Source: Mesorhizobium loti (GTDB lineage Bacteria; Pseudomonadota; Alphaproteobacteria; Rhizobiales; Rhizobiaceae). Taken from it: a stretch of 64,000 nt of DNA. Location: assembly GCF_001510895.1 (NCBI RefSeq), contig NZ_LPWA01000100.1, positions 59,368 to 123,367 on the forward strand, given 5' to 3'. The notes under the pieces are model-generated. The model saw only the letters and a program-made list of their open reading frames with translations, did not search any database and was not told the origin of the DNA. Within the stretch, counting starts at the first letter, position 1. Each line of letters opens with the position of its first letter. Positions 28,061-38,185 of the stretch are shown here, in pieces. The position numbers and the translations under genes were made by a program.

Positions 28061-28693
28061 CTATACCGAACGCTCAAGAACCGGTTGCCACAGCACCGGT
28101 CCGCTCACACGCTCTCGGCGGCGGATGCGCCGAAGGGTCGTATCGGAAATCTCGAGAAACCCGGCTACGGCTCGCGTTTTGCCGCTGGGCTGCGGTAGTG
28201 CTATGCGTGACAATGGCCATGTCGCGCAGCGCAGGATCCGTTCCATGCGCATATCGGTGATCGTTACTACCTGGGTGAGATCCTTGGCCAGGCCGAACTC
28301 GATCATGCCGGCGAAGAGCTCGTAGGTTACTTGGGCCAGCCCGCGGGCTGCCGTGGGCGCTGACGCAGGAAAATCGAGCGCGAAACGCCTGCTCTTCCAT
28401 ATATCGGGGGTCGAGGGCAGGATATGAGCACCCAGCAGCACCGGGAACGTATCGCGCACCCTTGTGGGTCCGGTGCTGGGCAAGAGACGCACGCAACCGC
28501 GAATTCGCCAATCGAATCCCCTGAGAAGCAGATAGACGGGCATCTGGCCATCAAGGGCATCGGCTTCCATTTGATCTTTGGTGTCAACTTCCCAATCGAG
28601 CTTTTCCTTGAATACCCGATACCTGAGCCCGTGCATCTCTTTGAGCTCGCCTGCGAACTCACCGTAAAATTCCGGCGTTATCAGCTGCATCAT
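28061..28693 (-). CDS. traI: acyl-homoserine-lactone synthase, LuxI/TraI family
   Basis: The 210-residue product contains the LuxI signature residues: MHGLRYRVFKEKLDWEV (R, F, W), DQMEADALDG (D-x-D region), RGCVRLLPSTGP and FALDF. It makes the N-acyl-homoserine lactone signal for the neighbouring LuxR-type TraR. The start is the first of two ATGs (28693) behind GGAGG. A lux-type box lies 59 bp upstream, giving the usual positive feedback, and fseA follows on the same transcript. Confidence 0.92.
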   Translation of the reverse strand: MMQLITPEFYGEFAGELKEMHGLRYRVFKEKLDWEVDTKDQMEADALDGQMPVYLLLRGFDWRIRGCVRLLPSTGPTRVRDTFPVLLGAHILPSTPDIWKSRRFALDFPASAPTAARGLAQVTYELFAGMIEFGLAKDLTQVVTITDMRMERILRCATWPLSRIALPQPSGKTRAVAGFLEISDTTLRRIRRRERVSGPVLWQPVLERSV

Positions 28694-28751
28694 GGTCGCC
28701 TCCGTGCGGGATGTTTTCCCGCCATCGAAGGCCAAAGCTGACAGCGATGCA

Positions 28752-28771
28752 GCCTGTAGAGGTTTACAGCT
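28752..28771. promoter_or_regulatory. lux/tra box in front of traI
   Basis: GCCTGTAGAGGTTTACAGCT is close to the lux-box consensus ACCTGTAGGATCGTACAGGT with perfect CTGTA/TACAG arms. It lies between the repaired traR stop (28787) and the traI start (28693), where TraR would activate traI-fseA. Confidence 0.75.
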
Positions 28772-28786
28772 ACAGTTGCGGAAGAA

Positions 28787-29511
28787 TTAGAATCTCGCGT
28801 GGCAGGAGGCAGCCAGACGAGCAACGGCCTGGTTGGTCGTTCGAACGCAAGCTTTGCTTTGGCGTTTTCGATATGGAAGGTCACGGTGCGCTTTGAGACG
28901 CCGAGTAGCTGGCTGATATCCCAGGCCGACTTGCCGTGGGCCGCCCATTTCAAGCACTCGAACTCCCGCGGGGTGAGCGTTACACCATCGATCACGCGAT
29001 CGTCGGCGAGCTTACGTCGGGCATGGACATGAAAGTTGATGGCCATCAGCTGCAATGCTTTTTCGTAGCGCGCCAGTGACCGCAAAAGGGGCGGACAGGG
29101 CTCGCCGGAAGCAAAGGTCAGGGCAGCAAACCGGCCGCGATGATCACGCATGGATATCGTCAGGCCGCCGCAGATGCCAATCTCAGCCGCGCTCTCTAGA
29201 ACTTGTTGCTGCGAAGTCGGTAAACACTGTCGATCGCGCTCCAGGCCCCAATCAAAGGTATCCCAGCCCTGGAGCCCGCGCAGGATGACGGGATCAAGAT
29301 CGTGGTACCGTTGATGCAAATAAAGCGATGTCCAGCATGAAGGATAGTTTGAGATCAATCGCGGGGCGCCGCCGGAGGCCGACGGGTAAGTGAAATAGGC
29401 GAAGAGCGGAAAGTCAAAGCCGGCGGCGGCCGACGCCATGGCCTCACGGAGATCGACAGTATCAACGCTTGCAGACAGTTGCTCGACGAAGTTTTCAAAT
29501 ACGCGATGCAT
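28787..29511 (-). pseudogene. traR: LuxR-family quorum-sensing activator TraR, C-terminal frameshift as read
   Basis: The N-terminal autoinducer-binding domain is intact, with the conserved W60, Y64, D73, P74 and W83 in WTSLYLHQRYHDLDPVILRG and GWDTFDW. The HTH domain runs LTPREFECLKWAAHGKSAWDI, SQLLGVSKRTVTFHIENAKAKL. There the frame slips: one base missing near 28848 turns KLGVRTTNQAVARLAASCHARF-stop into an abnormal tail. With the base restored the gene ends at 28787, leaving room for the lux box before traI; as read it would overlap the traI start. The last recognition-helix turns would be altered in the unrepaired form. Confidence 0.85.
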
Positions 29512-29785
29512 TTGCGCGTTTCGCGACCTCCGTGAATTCACCCGATGCTAGGCACAGCCTTGGACTAAACGATCCCGCACCGATGCAACGCACGCGACCT
29601 TTTCACCATCATCACCGTCATTGTTTCCTGCTTCTGATTGAAAAGGTAGTGTCTTCCGTAATGGCCTTTGGGTGTCAATCCCCGCATCCTCCGCTGGTAC
29701 CAGGCTTCTGTCCGTGGTCGGCGTGTTGCCGCCACAAGATGACATCATATGGAAAGTCGGAGCCGGATCTCAGTTGCGCGCTTAA
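29512..29785. other. upstream region of traR
   Basis: Promoter space for the leftward traR gene. No further box of the CTGTA-N6-TACAG type was seen. Confidence 0.35.
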
Positions 29786-29980
29786 AGCGCGTTCTGCCGT
29801 ACAATCGCCAGCAGTTGGCGGTGTAGTGTGGCGAACTCGGTTCGCAGCGCTTCCCGGAACCGCAACAGCGGCTCAATGACGCTTTCCAGCATCGCCTGGC
29901 CAGCGATCAGCTCACGCTACTGGGCCGGCGAACGCCAAGCGGCTCGTCGGACCTAGCTTCAAGCCGAAGCCGCGCAGGGA
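29786..29980 (-). pseudogene. IS110-family transposase fragment
   Basis: Reading leftward, SLRGFGLKLGPTSRLAF (about 29976-29925) and, after a stop, RELIAGQAMLESVIEPLL and ALRTEFATLHRQLLAIVRQ match the central part of IS110 transposases (LRGFGLKVG...ALHRQVLAIVR). About 65 codons remain. Its edge is close to the parD promoter. Confidence 0.6.
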
Positions 29981-30012
29981 AGATAGAGCAACCGTGTTGA
30001 AATTTGTCTGGG

Positions 30013-30027
30013 TATCAAAGTCTGATA
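30013..30027. promoter_or_regulatory. inverted repeat upstream of parD
   Basis: TATCA-AAGTC-TGATA has perfect 5-bp arms, 24 bp before the parD start and over the likely -10 region. Antitoxin autorepression is expected for ParD families; binding is inferred. Confidence 0.45.
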
Positions 30028-30050
30028 TTCTAGCCAGAAAGGAGACGGTG

Positions 30051-30359
30051 ATGAGCGGCAGGAATTTCAGCCTCACGAACCATCTGAGTGACTTTGTCGA
30101 TAGGGAGATCGTTTCCGGCCGTCACCAAAATGCGAGCGAGGTGGTGCGGGAGGCACTCCGGCGTTATGAGGATGAGCTTGCGGCCGAAAAGGCCAGTCTT
30201 GCTGTAATCGAGAGGATCGCGGCAGAGGGCGTTTCCGCTATCGAGAGCGGAGGCTCCACCCTGGTCGATGGTAAAGATGAGTCTCAGGCATTGCTGGAGC
30301 GGTTGAACACGCGAGCGATTGCCCGCAAGATCCATGCTAGCGGTCCGAAGTATGGCTAA
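30051..30359 (+). CDS. parD: ParD-family antitoxin
   Basis: The 102-residue protein starts MSGRNFSLTNHLSDFVDREI, then SGRHQNASEVVREALRRYED, the ribbon-helix-helix domain of type II ParD antitoxins (CC2985 group). Downstream is an acidic toxin-binding tail. The ATG at 30051 follows AAAGGAG. The stop overlaps the start of a ParE-like gene, the standard operon layout, but that toxin gene is broken. Confidence 0.85.
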   Translation: MSGRNFSLTNHLSDFVDREIVSGRHQNASEVVREALRRYEDELAAEKASLAVIERIAAEGVSAIESGGSTLVDGKDESQALLERLNTRAIARKIHASGPKYG

Positions 30360-30722
30360 ATACCGCCTTTCGACCCCTGCAGAAGCACAAATTGACGAAA
30401 TCTTGGATTGAAGTGAGCAGAACTTCGGCGAACTGGCAAGAGAGCGATATGCCGCTCTCCTGGTCGCGGCGATGGATGACGTTGCAGGTCATCCCCGTCA
30501 AAAAACAATCCTTCGAAAGCGTGTCGCTTCTGGAGACGTGGGCTCCGTCACAGTCGCAAACACGTTCCAGACCCGCCTGGTCAGGTTGGTGATCCCAGAC
30601 ACATCCTCATCTTTCGCATCGCGAAAGATGGCATCGTCGACATTTTGGGGTTCATTCATGACAATATGCTGCTCAAACGAGCCCTCCGTCGTCTGTTGAA
30701 TGCCGATCGGGAAAACGGATAA
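30352..30722 (+). pseudogene. parE: ParE-family toxin, inactivated
   Basis: ATG at 30352 overlaps the parD stop. The frame reads MAKYRLSTPAEAQIDEILD and then TGA at 30409-30411 where the family has Trp (TGG), followed by SEQNFGELARERYAALLVAAM. A second break near 30540 shifts to HVPDPPGQVGDPRHILIFR, IAKDGIVDILGFIHDNML to the normal end. Nonsense codon plus frameshift make a functional toxin unlikely, leaving an orphan antitoxin. Confidence 0.75.
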
Positions 30723-30794
30723 GGCTGGAGTTTCTAGCCGACGAGCCACATCGTTTGGTTGCTGCATTTTCCAGTTAATCCAAATGCGTGATGC

Positions 30795-31381
30795 CTATTG
30801 GTGGCGCTTGCTACCGAATGCCGCGAATATGTGCTGGCAGGCCGGCGAGGCGCCTATGCCGACAGTGGGGATTTCAGTCTCGCCAGTGGTCCGCCGCGCG
30901 AGCTGTTCTGGTGCCCTTTCAAGCACGAGCGAAAAGGCGCCGGCTTGGGCGACCGATACTGCGTCGCGTCTGATCCGCTCGGCGTCTTCTCCCCTGCCCT
31001 GCACGCGGCAACCGCCGAAAGCGTTGACTGCCTGCTGCGTCAGGCCGATATGGGCCATGATAGGAATGCCACGAGCCGGAAAGTGGCAGCCATCGCCTCG
31101 CGGCCCTCCAGCTTGAGGCAGGTCGACGACCATCAGCGCCTGCTCCAGGCCACCGCGCACCGCCTTGGCGTGCATGATCATCATGTCGAGCGTGACGCCG
31201 AGCGTGGAAGGCAGGCCGTGCAGCACCATGTCGACACTGTCGCCGAACGATGTCGCAATGTCGATCGACCAGCTTTGCAATCGGCGTTGTATAGGCCGTC
31301 AAGCAGACGAGCGGGACGCCCTCCCTTACGGGCCCGAATATCGGGCGGTGCAATTGCCTTTGAAAGACCAGCCGCGCTCAA
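30795..31381 (-). pseudogene. panB: panB remnant (ketopantoate hydroxymethyltransferase)
   Basis: Starting near 31381, MSAAGLSKAIAPPDIRARKG, then in other frames GVPLVCLTAYTTPIAKLVD, FGDSVDMVLHGLPSTLGVTL, ARGIPIMAHIGLTQQAVNAFGG and VQGRGEDAERI match PanB in order. About 35 residues are missing after ALMVVDLP, several frameshifts are present and the gene stops at TVGIGASPACQ, so the C-terminus is lost. PanB acts in pantothenate synthesis. This is a clear decay product, unlike the one-base breaks elsewhere. Confidence 0.8.
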
Positions 31382-31552
31382 CGCAAACTTCCTTCCCCTG
31401 CGTTACCCACCGCAGGTGTCGCGTTTGGCACGTTTTTGTGCAGGCGCGAAGAGTTAAAAAATAGCCGTGCAGTTGCGCGGTGTTGACGTGCAGGTTGCCG
31501 CCTCTAAACTAAATCGATTAAGGCACCCGAGCCGCCAGCCACTTTCGCGACC

Positions 31553-32512
31553 ATGGACAAACAGGCAAAAGGAACCAGGAAAGATCGAGCCGCCGTCAAG
31601 GCGGATGAAGTCAAAGTGGACCTGATCGCCTTTGTCGTCGCTGTAAACGACAATGAACCTTGTGTCCTCACCATCGGGCAGGCAGATACGCTACCTTCGG
31701 GACCATTTGCGCTTGAGCACCGATCGCTGCAATCCGGGTTGCGGGGGTGGGTCGAGCAGCAGACCGGCCATCCGCTAGGCTATATTGAGCAACTCTACAC
31801 CTTCGCCGATCGAGACCGCATCGGGTCCGAGCGCCGTCATCGCGCTATCTCCATCAGCTATCTCGCACTGACGCGCAAGGAACAGGCAGCGGGCTCGGCC
31901 AAGTGCGGTTGGCGAAGCTGGTATGAATATTTTCCATGGGAAGACCACCGTTTCGGGACGCCGCCGGTCGTGCTGGATGTCTTGCGACCGCGGCTGTTTG
32001 AATGGGCAGACGGCGCCGGCGACTCGGCGACGAGACGCGAACGTCGACAGCGGGCAGCGACAGCCTTCGGCTTCGACGGCCGCCATTGGAATGAGGAACT
32101 CACGCTTCAACGCTATGAGTTAATCTACGAAGCAGGCCTGGTCCAAGAGGCGGGAAGCGAACGCGACGCAACGCTGGTGCCCAGCAAGTCCATGGTCGCC
32201 GATCACCGCCGCATCGTGGCGACCGGCATTGCGCGACTGCGCTCCAAGATCAAATACCGGCCGGTCGTCTTTGAGCTGATGCCGCAGTCTTTCACTTTGC
32301 TACAGCTGCAACGAACCGTCGAAGCGCTCGCCGGCAGGCTGATCAACAAGCCGAACTTTCGTCGCCTCATAGAGCAGCAGGAGCTGGTCGAGGAGACTGG
32401 GGGCACTTCTGTCGATACGGGCGGGCGACCGGCAAGGCTCTATCGCTTCCGCCACGCGGTCCTGGATGAAACGCCCATAGTCGGCACAAAATTGCCCGTC
32501 GCGCGGGGTTGA
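31553..32512 (+). CDS. nadQ: NadQ-type (COG4111) NAD-biosynthesis regulator
   Basis: The 319-residue protein has an N-terminal Nudix-like fold without an obvious Nudix box (VDLIAFVVAVNDNEPCVLTIG ... QQTGHPLGYIEQLYTFADRDR) and a C-terminal winged-helix (FTLLQLQRTVEALAG, LINKPNFRRLIEQQELVEET). This layout is that of the COG4111/NadQ repressors described for alphaproteobacterial nadABC operons. It is directly upstream of nadA on the same strand and is separated from it by a promoter with repeats. Ligand and operator are not known from sequence. Confidence 0.8.
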   Translation: MDKQAKGTRKDRAAVKADEVKVDLIAFVVAVNDNEPCVLTIGQADTLPSGPFALEHRSLQSGLRGWVEQQTGHPLGYIEQLYTFADRDRIGSERRHRAISISYLALTRKEQAAGSAKCGWRSWYEYFPWEDHRFGTPPVVLDVLRPRLFEWADGAGDSATRRERRQRAATAFGFDGRHWNEELTLQRYELIYEAGLVQEAGSERDATLVPSKSMVADHRRIVATGIARLRSKIKYRPVVFELMPQSFTLLQLQRTVEALAGRLINKPNFRRLIEQQELVEETGGTSVDTGGRPARLYRFRHAVLDETPIVGTKLPVARG

Positions 32513-32564
32513 CAGGCTTATAGTCGGCATAGATATATTCCTCTTATAGTCAAATGGATTATAA
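32509..32564 (+). promoter_or_regulatory. nadABC promoter with repeated CTTATAGTC sites
   Basis: TTGACA (32509-32514), a 17-bp spacer and GATATA (32532-32537) form a near-consensus sigma-70 promoter. CTTATAGTC occurs at 32517-32525 in the spacer and again at 32543-32551, 26 bp apart, and TTATA-N11-TATAA (32544-32564) follows. The overlap with the promoter suggests repression, probably by NadQ. Confidence 0.6.
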
Positions 32565-32577
32565 TTGGAGGGCGGCG

Positions 32578-33552
32578 ATGAGCGGGGCGTTACCTTCAGC
32601 CGCATCTCTTTATCGGCGTGTCTGGCGCGTCATCCCGCCGGGGGAATGGGCCGCGTTCAGCGATGATATCGAGGCCATCTTGGCGCTTAAGCGCGAGCGC
32701 AACGCCGTCATCCTGGCCCACAATTATCAAACACCCGAGATCTTCCACTGCGTGGCCGACATCGTCGGCGACAGCTTGGCGCTGGCCCGCAAGGCCATGA
32801 CGGTCGAGGCGCACGTCATCGTGCTGGCCGGCGTGCATTTCATGGCCGAAACGGCCAAGCTCCTTAATCCGGACAAGACGGTGCTCATTCCGGATCTCGG
32901 CGCCGGTTGCTCGCTGGCAGATTCGATCACGGCACAAGATGTGCGCTTGATGCGCCAGCGCTATCCCGGCGTGCCGATCGTCACCTATGTCAACACGTCA
33001 GCCGAAGTCAAAGCCGAGTCCGACATCTGCTGTACATCGGCCAACGCCAAGGCGGTCGTCGAATCCCTTGGCGCTCCCCGGGTAATTATGTTGCCGGACG
33101 AATATCTGGCCCACAATATCGCCGCCCAGACCGGCGTTGAGATCATTGCCTGGAAAGGCCATTGCGAGGTGCATGAGCGCTTCACGCCAGCCGATATCCG
33201 CGAGCTGCGCGAAAGCCATCCAGGCGTGACGGTGCTGGCCCATCCCGAATGCCCGCCCGAGGTGGTGGCCGAAGCCGATTTTTCCGGTTCGACGGCAGCC
33301 ATGTGCGACTATGTTGAAAGGCAAAAGCCGCCACGTGTCGTGCTGATGACGGAATGCTCGATGAGCGACAACGTCGCGTTAGCGCACCCAGAGATCGAGT
33401 TCATCCGGCCGTGCAATTTGTGCCCGCACATGAAGCAAATCACGCTTGCCAATATCCGCGTGGCGCTCGAGCAAAACCAGCATGTCGTGACCCTTGAGCC
33501 GGAGATTGCCGGACGCGCCCGGCTTGCGGTCGAACGGATGCTGACAATTTGA
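32578..33552 (+). CDS. nadA: quinolinate synthase NadA
   Basis: The 324-residue protein contains [34 protein letters not shown] and the three cluster cysteines in [18 protein letters not shown] and [10 protein letters not shown]. It condenses iminoaspartate with dihydroxyacetone phosphate to quinolinate using a 4Fe-4S cluster. ATG at 32578 follows GGAGG; an in-frame ATG at 32554 lies inside the putative operator. First gene of nadABC, overlapping nadB by 4 nt. Confidence 0.95.
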   Translation: MSGALPSAASLYRRVWRVIPPGEWAAFSDDIEAILALKRERNAVILAHNYQTPEIFHCVADIVGDSLALARKAMTVEAHVIVLAGVHFMAETAKLLNPDKTVLIPDLGAGCSLADSITAQDVRLMRQRYPGVPIVTYVNTSAEVKAESDICCTSANAKAVVESLGAPRVIMLPDEYLAHNIAAQTGVEIIAWKGHCEVHERFTPADIRELRESHPGVTVLAHPECPPEVVAEADFSGSTAAMCDYVERQKPPRVVLMTECSMSDNVALAHPEIEFIRPCNLCPHMKQITLANIRVALEQNQHVVTLEPEIAGRARLAVERMLTI

Positions 33553-35092
33553 CTGCCTCGATCCGCAGCTTCTTCGGGCGGCCTATCATCATCGGCGGCG
33601 GCATAGCCGGGCTGATGACGGCACTGCATCTTGCGCCTGAGCCGGTGCTCGTTCTGTCCAGGGGACTGCTGGGAGCTGACGCATCGAGCACCTCGCACAG
33701 GGCGGCCTGGCTGCAAGCTTCGGCGAAGACGACCATCCGACCCTGCACCTGGCCGATACGCTCGCCGCCGGCGACGGGCTTTGCGACGCAGACATGGCGA
33801 GCCGCATCCTCCAAGCCGCGCCGGGGGCGATCGAGGGACTTGCACGCTTTGGCGTTTTCTTCGACCGCACGCCGAAAGGATCATTGTGCCTCGGACTGGA
33901 GGCTGCACACAGTCGACGGCGCATCGTCCATGTGCATGGCGACGGCAGCGGGCGTGAGATCATGCGCGCGCTGATCGCGGCCGTGCGCTCCACGCCCTCG
34001 ATTGTCGTCGTGGAGGGCGTGGAAGCACGGCGGCTGGCGGTCAGGGACAATGCGATCCGAGGGGTCTGGGCGAGCTGTTCGCTAGGACCTGTCTTTTTTG
34101 GCTCACGGCGAGTTGTCCTTGCCGCGGGTGGAATCGGCGCACTATTTCTCGACTCCACCAATCCTTCTGGCAGTTGCGGACAGGGGCTGGCGCTTGCGGC
34201 CCGCGCAGGTGCTGTTCTTGCCGACCTAGAGTTCATCCAGTTCCACCCGACCGCGCTCGAAAGTTCCGAACGCCCCATGGCGCTGGTCAGCGAGGCCGTC
34301 CGCGGCGAAGGTGCTACCTTGATCGATGAGAGGGGTCGGCGCTTCCTCAATGGCGTACGGGGCGCCGAACTCGCGCCTCGCGACGTCCTGGCGCGCGCAG
34401 TCTGGAGCCATCTGGCAGGTGGCCATCAGGTCTTCCTCGACGCGCGGCAACGGCCTGGCCCGAAATTTGCTCGACACTTCCCAACAATCGCAGCTGCCTG
34501 TCGTGGAATCGGCATTGATCCCGGGCGCGATCTCATTCCCATTCGTCCGGCCCAGCACTATCACATGGGTGGCATCGCTGTGGACGGCTCCGGTATGACG
34601 TCGGTCAAGGGGTTGTGGGCCTGCGGCGAAGCCGCCTCGACTGGACTGCATGGCGCCAACAGGCTCGCTAGCAATTCCTTGACCGAGGCCCTGGTGTGCG
34701 CGCGATGGGTCGCCGAAAGCGTGGCCGGCACGCCTGCTCGCAGAACAAAGCCAGTGTTTGCGGGCGATTACCCATCGCCCGATCCGATACCGGTGCGTCC
34801 TTTCGTGTCGCGCGCACTGGGCATTGTGCGCAATGGTGATGATTTGAAAGCAGCTGCACGGACGCTGTTGCCGCTCGCCGAAAGCGAGGACGGGGCATCG
34901 GATCCGGCGGCTGTCGGTCTGATGATTGCTATTTCCGCCTTGCGGCGCCAAGAGAGCCGCGGCGCTCATTACCGCGAGGACTTTCCCCGTCATGCGACTG
35001 TTGCGCGACGTTCCGAGATCACCCTCGAAGCCGCCTTGGCCGCAGCACGGGAACTGGCACACTCGCCAACGCTGGAAAGCGCCACCCGATGA
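33549..35092 (+). pseudogene. nadB: L-aspartate oxidase NadB, frameshifted as read
   Basis: A TTG at 33549 overlaps the nadA stop. The FAD motif PIIIGGGIAGLMTALHLA is followed by LLGADASSTS, then the frame slips. One G is missing near 33695; restored, it reads AQGGLAASFGEDDHPTLHLAD, TLAAGDGLCDADMASRIL and on through HPTALESSERPMALVSEAVRGEGA and HYHMGGIAVDG to the normal end. NadB oxidises aspartate to iminoaspartate for NadA. The repaired protein has about 514 residues, a normal length. The 3' end overlaps nadC by 4 nt. Confidence 0.9.
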
Positions 35093-35943
35093 GCCTGTCA
35101 CCGCTTCCCGCAATCATGCTCGAGCCGCTGGTGCGGTCAGCCCTTCTCGAAGACCTTGGCAGAGCCGGTGACGTCACCACCGAGGCGACGGTAGCGAAGT
35201 ATCACCACTCCACGACCGTGCTCACCGCACGCCAGTCCGGGGTTGTCGCCGGGCTCGATCTGGTGAGCCTCGCATTCAGGTTGATCGACCAAAATATCAA
35301 GATGGATGTGATCCGAGCAGACGGCAGCAAAGTTGCGCAAGGGGAGATAATTGCATCGGTGAGTGGCCCGACCCGGGCTATTCTCACTGCTGAACGGACG
35401 GCGCTCAATTTCTTGTGCCATCTGAGTGGCATTGCCACGGCAACGGCTTCGATTGTCGCAGCGGTTCGCGGATATCGCGCCAAGATCACCTGCACCCGCA
35501 AGACGACGCCCGGGTTGCGGGCTGTCGAAAAATACGCCGTGCGCGTTGGCGGCGGTGTCAATCACCGCTTCGGCCTCGACGACGCCGTCCTGATCAAGGA
35601 CAACCACATCGCGGTTGCGGGCGGCATCCGCCCCGCCATCAAGCGCGCGCGAGAGAGCGTGGGCCATCTCGTCAAGATCGAAGTCGAGGTCGACACGCTG
35701 GCCCAGTTAGAAGAAGCCCTCTCGCTTGCCCCAGACGCTGTCCTGCTCGACAACATGTCGCTCGGAGAGCTCCGCAAGGCGGTAGCCATGGTTGCCAGCC
35801 GGGCGGTCACGGAGGCGTCTGGCCGGATCACTGCCACGACGGCGCCAGCCATCGCAGCCACTGGCATCGATCTAATCTCCAGCGGCTGGCTGACCCACAG
35901 TGCGCCGATTCTCGATATCGGGCTTGACTATTGCGCGCCATGA
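35089..35943 (+). CDS. nadC: nicotinate-nucleotide diphosphorylase (carboxylating) NadC
   Basis: The 284-residue protein carries [53 protein letters not shown] and VLLDNMS, the standard quinolinate phosphoribosyltransferase motifs binding PRPP and quinolinate. It completes de novo NAD precursor synthesis, giving nicotinate mononucleotide. ATGA overlap with nadB shows coupling. The frame is intact. Confidence 0.95.
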   Translation: MSLSPLPAIMLEPLVRSALLEDLGRAGDVTTEATVAKYHHSTTVLTARQSGVVAGLDLVSLAFRLIDQNIKMDVIRADGSKVAQGEIIASVSGPTRAILTAERTALNFLCHLSGIATATASIVAAVRGYRAKITCTRKTTPGLRAVEKYAVRVGGGVNHRFGLDDAVLIKDNHIAVAGGIRPAIKRARESVGHLVKIEVEVDTLAQLEEALSLAPDAVLLDNMSLGELRKAVAMVASRAVTEASGRITATTAPAIAATGIDLISSGWLTHSAPILDIGLDYCAP

Positions 35944-36040
35944 TCGGCCCACGAAACGGCCGGGGATCGACAGTCATTCGAAGCGGCAGGAATCAGATGA
36001 AGAAGCCAGGGCAAGCGAAGAGCTAAGAAACAGGGCTGAT

Positions 36041-37039
36041 ATGCACGACACCAATCCGACTAAGACGATGCCACGGTCGCAATGCGCTGATGGCGGAATG
36101 TGGACCTTGGAGAAGGCTCGGGCACTTCATGACACACCTTTCAACAATCTGCTCTTCTTGGCGCAGACCGTTCACCGGCAAAATTTCGACCCCAACAAGG
36201 TCCAGCTCAGCCGGCTGCTCAGCATCAAGACGGGCGGCTGCCCGGAGGATTGCGGCTATTGCAGCCAGTCGGCGCATCACGAAACCGGCCTGAAGGCCTC
36301 GAAGCTGATGGAGGTCCAGCGCGTCATCGCCGAAGCGACCAAGGCGCGCGACGCCGGCGCCACGCGCTATTGCATGGGTGCTGCCTGGCGCAACCCCAAG
36401 CCGCGCGACATGGATGCTGTGGTCGCCATGGTCGAAGGCGTCAAGGCGCTGGGCATGGAGACCTGCATGACGCTCGGCATGCTCGATCTCGAGCAAGCCG
36501 AGCGGCTGAAGCAGGCGGGCCTCGACTACTACAACCACAACATCGACACGTCGGAACGCTATTACAGCGAGATCATCAGCACGCGCAGCTTTGCCGATCG
36601 GCTCGATACGCTCGAGAATGTTCGCCAGTCGGGCATCAAGGTCTGCTGCGGCGGCATTGTCGGCATGGGCGAGGAGCCGGTGGACCGGATCGACATGCTC
36701 GTCACGCTCGCCAATCTGCCGGAACACCCCGAAAGCGTGCCGATCAACATGCTCATCCCGATCGCCGGCACGCCGCTTGCCGAGGCCAGCCCGATCGAGC
36801 CGATCGAATTCGTGCGCGTGATCGCGCTGGCGCGCATCATGATGCCGAAATCGCATGTCCGGCTTTCCGCCGGCCGCACCGCCATGACCGACGAGATGCA
36901 GGCGCTGTGCTTTTTTGCCGGCGCCAATTCGATCTTCGTCGGCGACACGCTGCTGACGGCGGACAATCCCGGCGAGGACAAGGATACGCTGCTCTTCCGG
37001 CGTCTCGGCATCGAGCCGATGGACCTCGAGGCGCAATGA
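36041..37039 (+). CDS. bioB: biotin synthase BioB
   Basis: The 332-residue radical-SAM enzyme contains [18 protein letters not shown] (CxxxCxxC plus the usual SQSA), CMGAAWR, and [13 protein letters not shown], which binds the second cluster and substrate. BioB inserts sulfur into dethiobiotin. The start at 36041 lacks a strong ribosome-binding site; GTG at 35900 is open but lies in nadC. First gene of bioBFDAZ, 97 bp after nadC on the same strand. Confidence 0.95.
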   Translation: MHDTNPTKTMPRSQCADGGMWTLEKARALHDTPFNNLLFLAQTVHRQNFDPNKVQLSRLLSIKTGGCPEDCGYCSQSAHHETGLKASKLMEVQRVIAEATKARDAGATRYCMGAAWRNPKPRDMDAVVAMVEGVKALGMETCMTLGMLDLEQAERLKQAGLDYYNHNIDTSERYYSEIISTRSFADRLDTLENVRQSGIKVCCGGIVGMGEEPVDRIDMLVTLANLPEHPESVPINMLIPIAGTPLAEASPIEPIEFVRVIALARIMMPKSHVRLSAGRTAMTDEMQALCFFAGANSIFVGDTLLTADNPGEDKDTLLFRRLGIEPMDLEAQ

Positions 37040-38184
37040 GCGGAGCACCGCTTGCTCGCTATGATGCGACCTTGCAGGGGCTGGCGCGCAAGGACCGGCT
37101 GCGGACGCTGTCGCCGCGCGCCGGTCTCGACTTCTCGTCGAACGACTATCTCGGGCTTGCCGGCTGCAAGAGGCTCGGCGATGCGGTCGTGGCGGCGATC
37201 GCGCGGGGCACTCCGGTCGGCGCCATGGGATCCCGGCTGCTGCGCGGCAACGCGCCCGAGCATGAGCAATTGGAAGCCCACGCTGCAGCGTTCTTCGGGG
37301 CCGAGCGCGCACTTTTCTTCGGCGGCGGCTACATCGCCAATTTCGCCCTGCTGACGGCGCTGCCGCAGAAAGGCGATCTGATTGTCCTCGACGAGCTCGC
37401 CCATGCCAGCATGCATGAAGGCGCCCGCGCCGGACGCGCCGAGTTCGTGCTGGCCGCGCATAACGACGTCGATGCTGTCCAGGATCAAATCAAGCGCTGG
37501 CGTGCCGACGGCGGCATGGGGCGAGTCTGGATCGCTGCCGAAAGCCTTTACAGCATGGATGGCGACTGCGCGCCTTTGGAGAGCCTTGTCGCGCTCGCCG
37601 ATCGGCACGAGGCGTTCATCGTTGTCGACGAGGCGCACGCCACCGGAGTGTGGGGACTGGATGGCCGCGGCCTTGCCGTCGCTTTCGAGGGCCGCGACAA
37701 CATCCTCGCGCTCCACACATGCGGCAAGGCGCTCGGCGCCTCAGGAGCGCTCGTCACCGGGCCGCGAACGCTGTGCGACTATCTCGTCAATCGCTCCCGG
37801 CCATTCATCTATGCCACCGCGCCGTCGCCGCTGATGGCGGTTGCTGCGCGTGAAGCTCTCGCCATGCTCGCCGACGAGCCAATGCGCCGTGTTCAACTGC
37901 ATGAGCGCATTGCCTTGGCGGGCCGCCAATTGGCAGAGCGCTGCGGCATAAAGCCCAGCGGAACGCAGATCCAGCCAGTTGTCATCGGCGACAATCGGCG
38001 CACCATGGCGGTGGCGGCGGCTCTGCAGGCGCGTGGCTTTGACATTCGCGGCATTCGGCCGCCGACCGTGCCGGAAGGGACGTCGCGCCTGCGCATATCG
38101 CTGACGCTCAACGTCGATGAAGCCGCCATCTCCGCCATGATCGATGCGCTTGTCGAGGCGCTGGCCCAGAATGACCAAAGGTGA
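37036..38184 (+). CDS. bioF: 8-amino-7-oxononanoate synthase BioF
   Basis: The 382-residue PLP enzyme reads [41 protein letters not shown] and [11 protein letters not shown], where the lysine binds PLP. It condenses pimeloyl-ACP/CoA with alanine. The ATG overlaps the bioB stop (ATGA). A longer open frame upstream lies within bioB and is a shadow. Confidence 0.95.
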   Translation: MSGAPLARYDATLQGLARKDRLRTLSPRAGLDFSSNDYLGLAGCKRLGDAVVAAIARGTPVGAMGSRLLRGNAPEHEQLEAHAAAFFGAERALFFGGGYIANFALLTALPQKGDLIVLDELAHASMHEGARAGRAEFVLAAHNDVDAVQDQIKRWRADGGMGRVWIAAESLYSMDGDCAPLESLVALADRHEAFIVVDEAHATGVWGLDGRGLAVAFEGRDNILALHTCGKALGASGALVTGPRTLCDYLVNRSRPFIYATAPSPLMAVAAREALAMLADEPMRRVQLHERIALAGRQLAERCGIKPSGTQIQPVVIGDNRRTMAVAAALQARGFDIRGIRPPTVPEGTSRLRISLTLNVDEAAISAMIDALVEALAQNDQR

Positions 38185-38185
38185 C

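Noticed and set aside
36250..37035. Long open frame continuing upstream of bioF (644 codons in total)
   Set aside because: The first 260 codons are an off-frame reading of bioB; bioF starts at 37036 by ATGA overlap and family alignment.
36023..37716. Large minus-strand frames across bioB and bioF
   Set aside because: Antisense shadows typical of high-GC genes; no recognised motifs.
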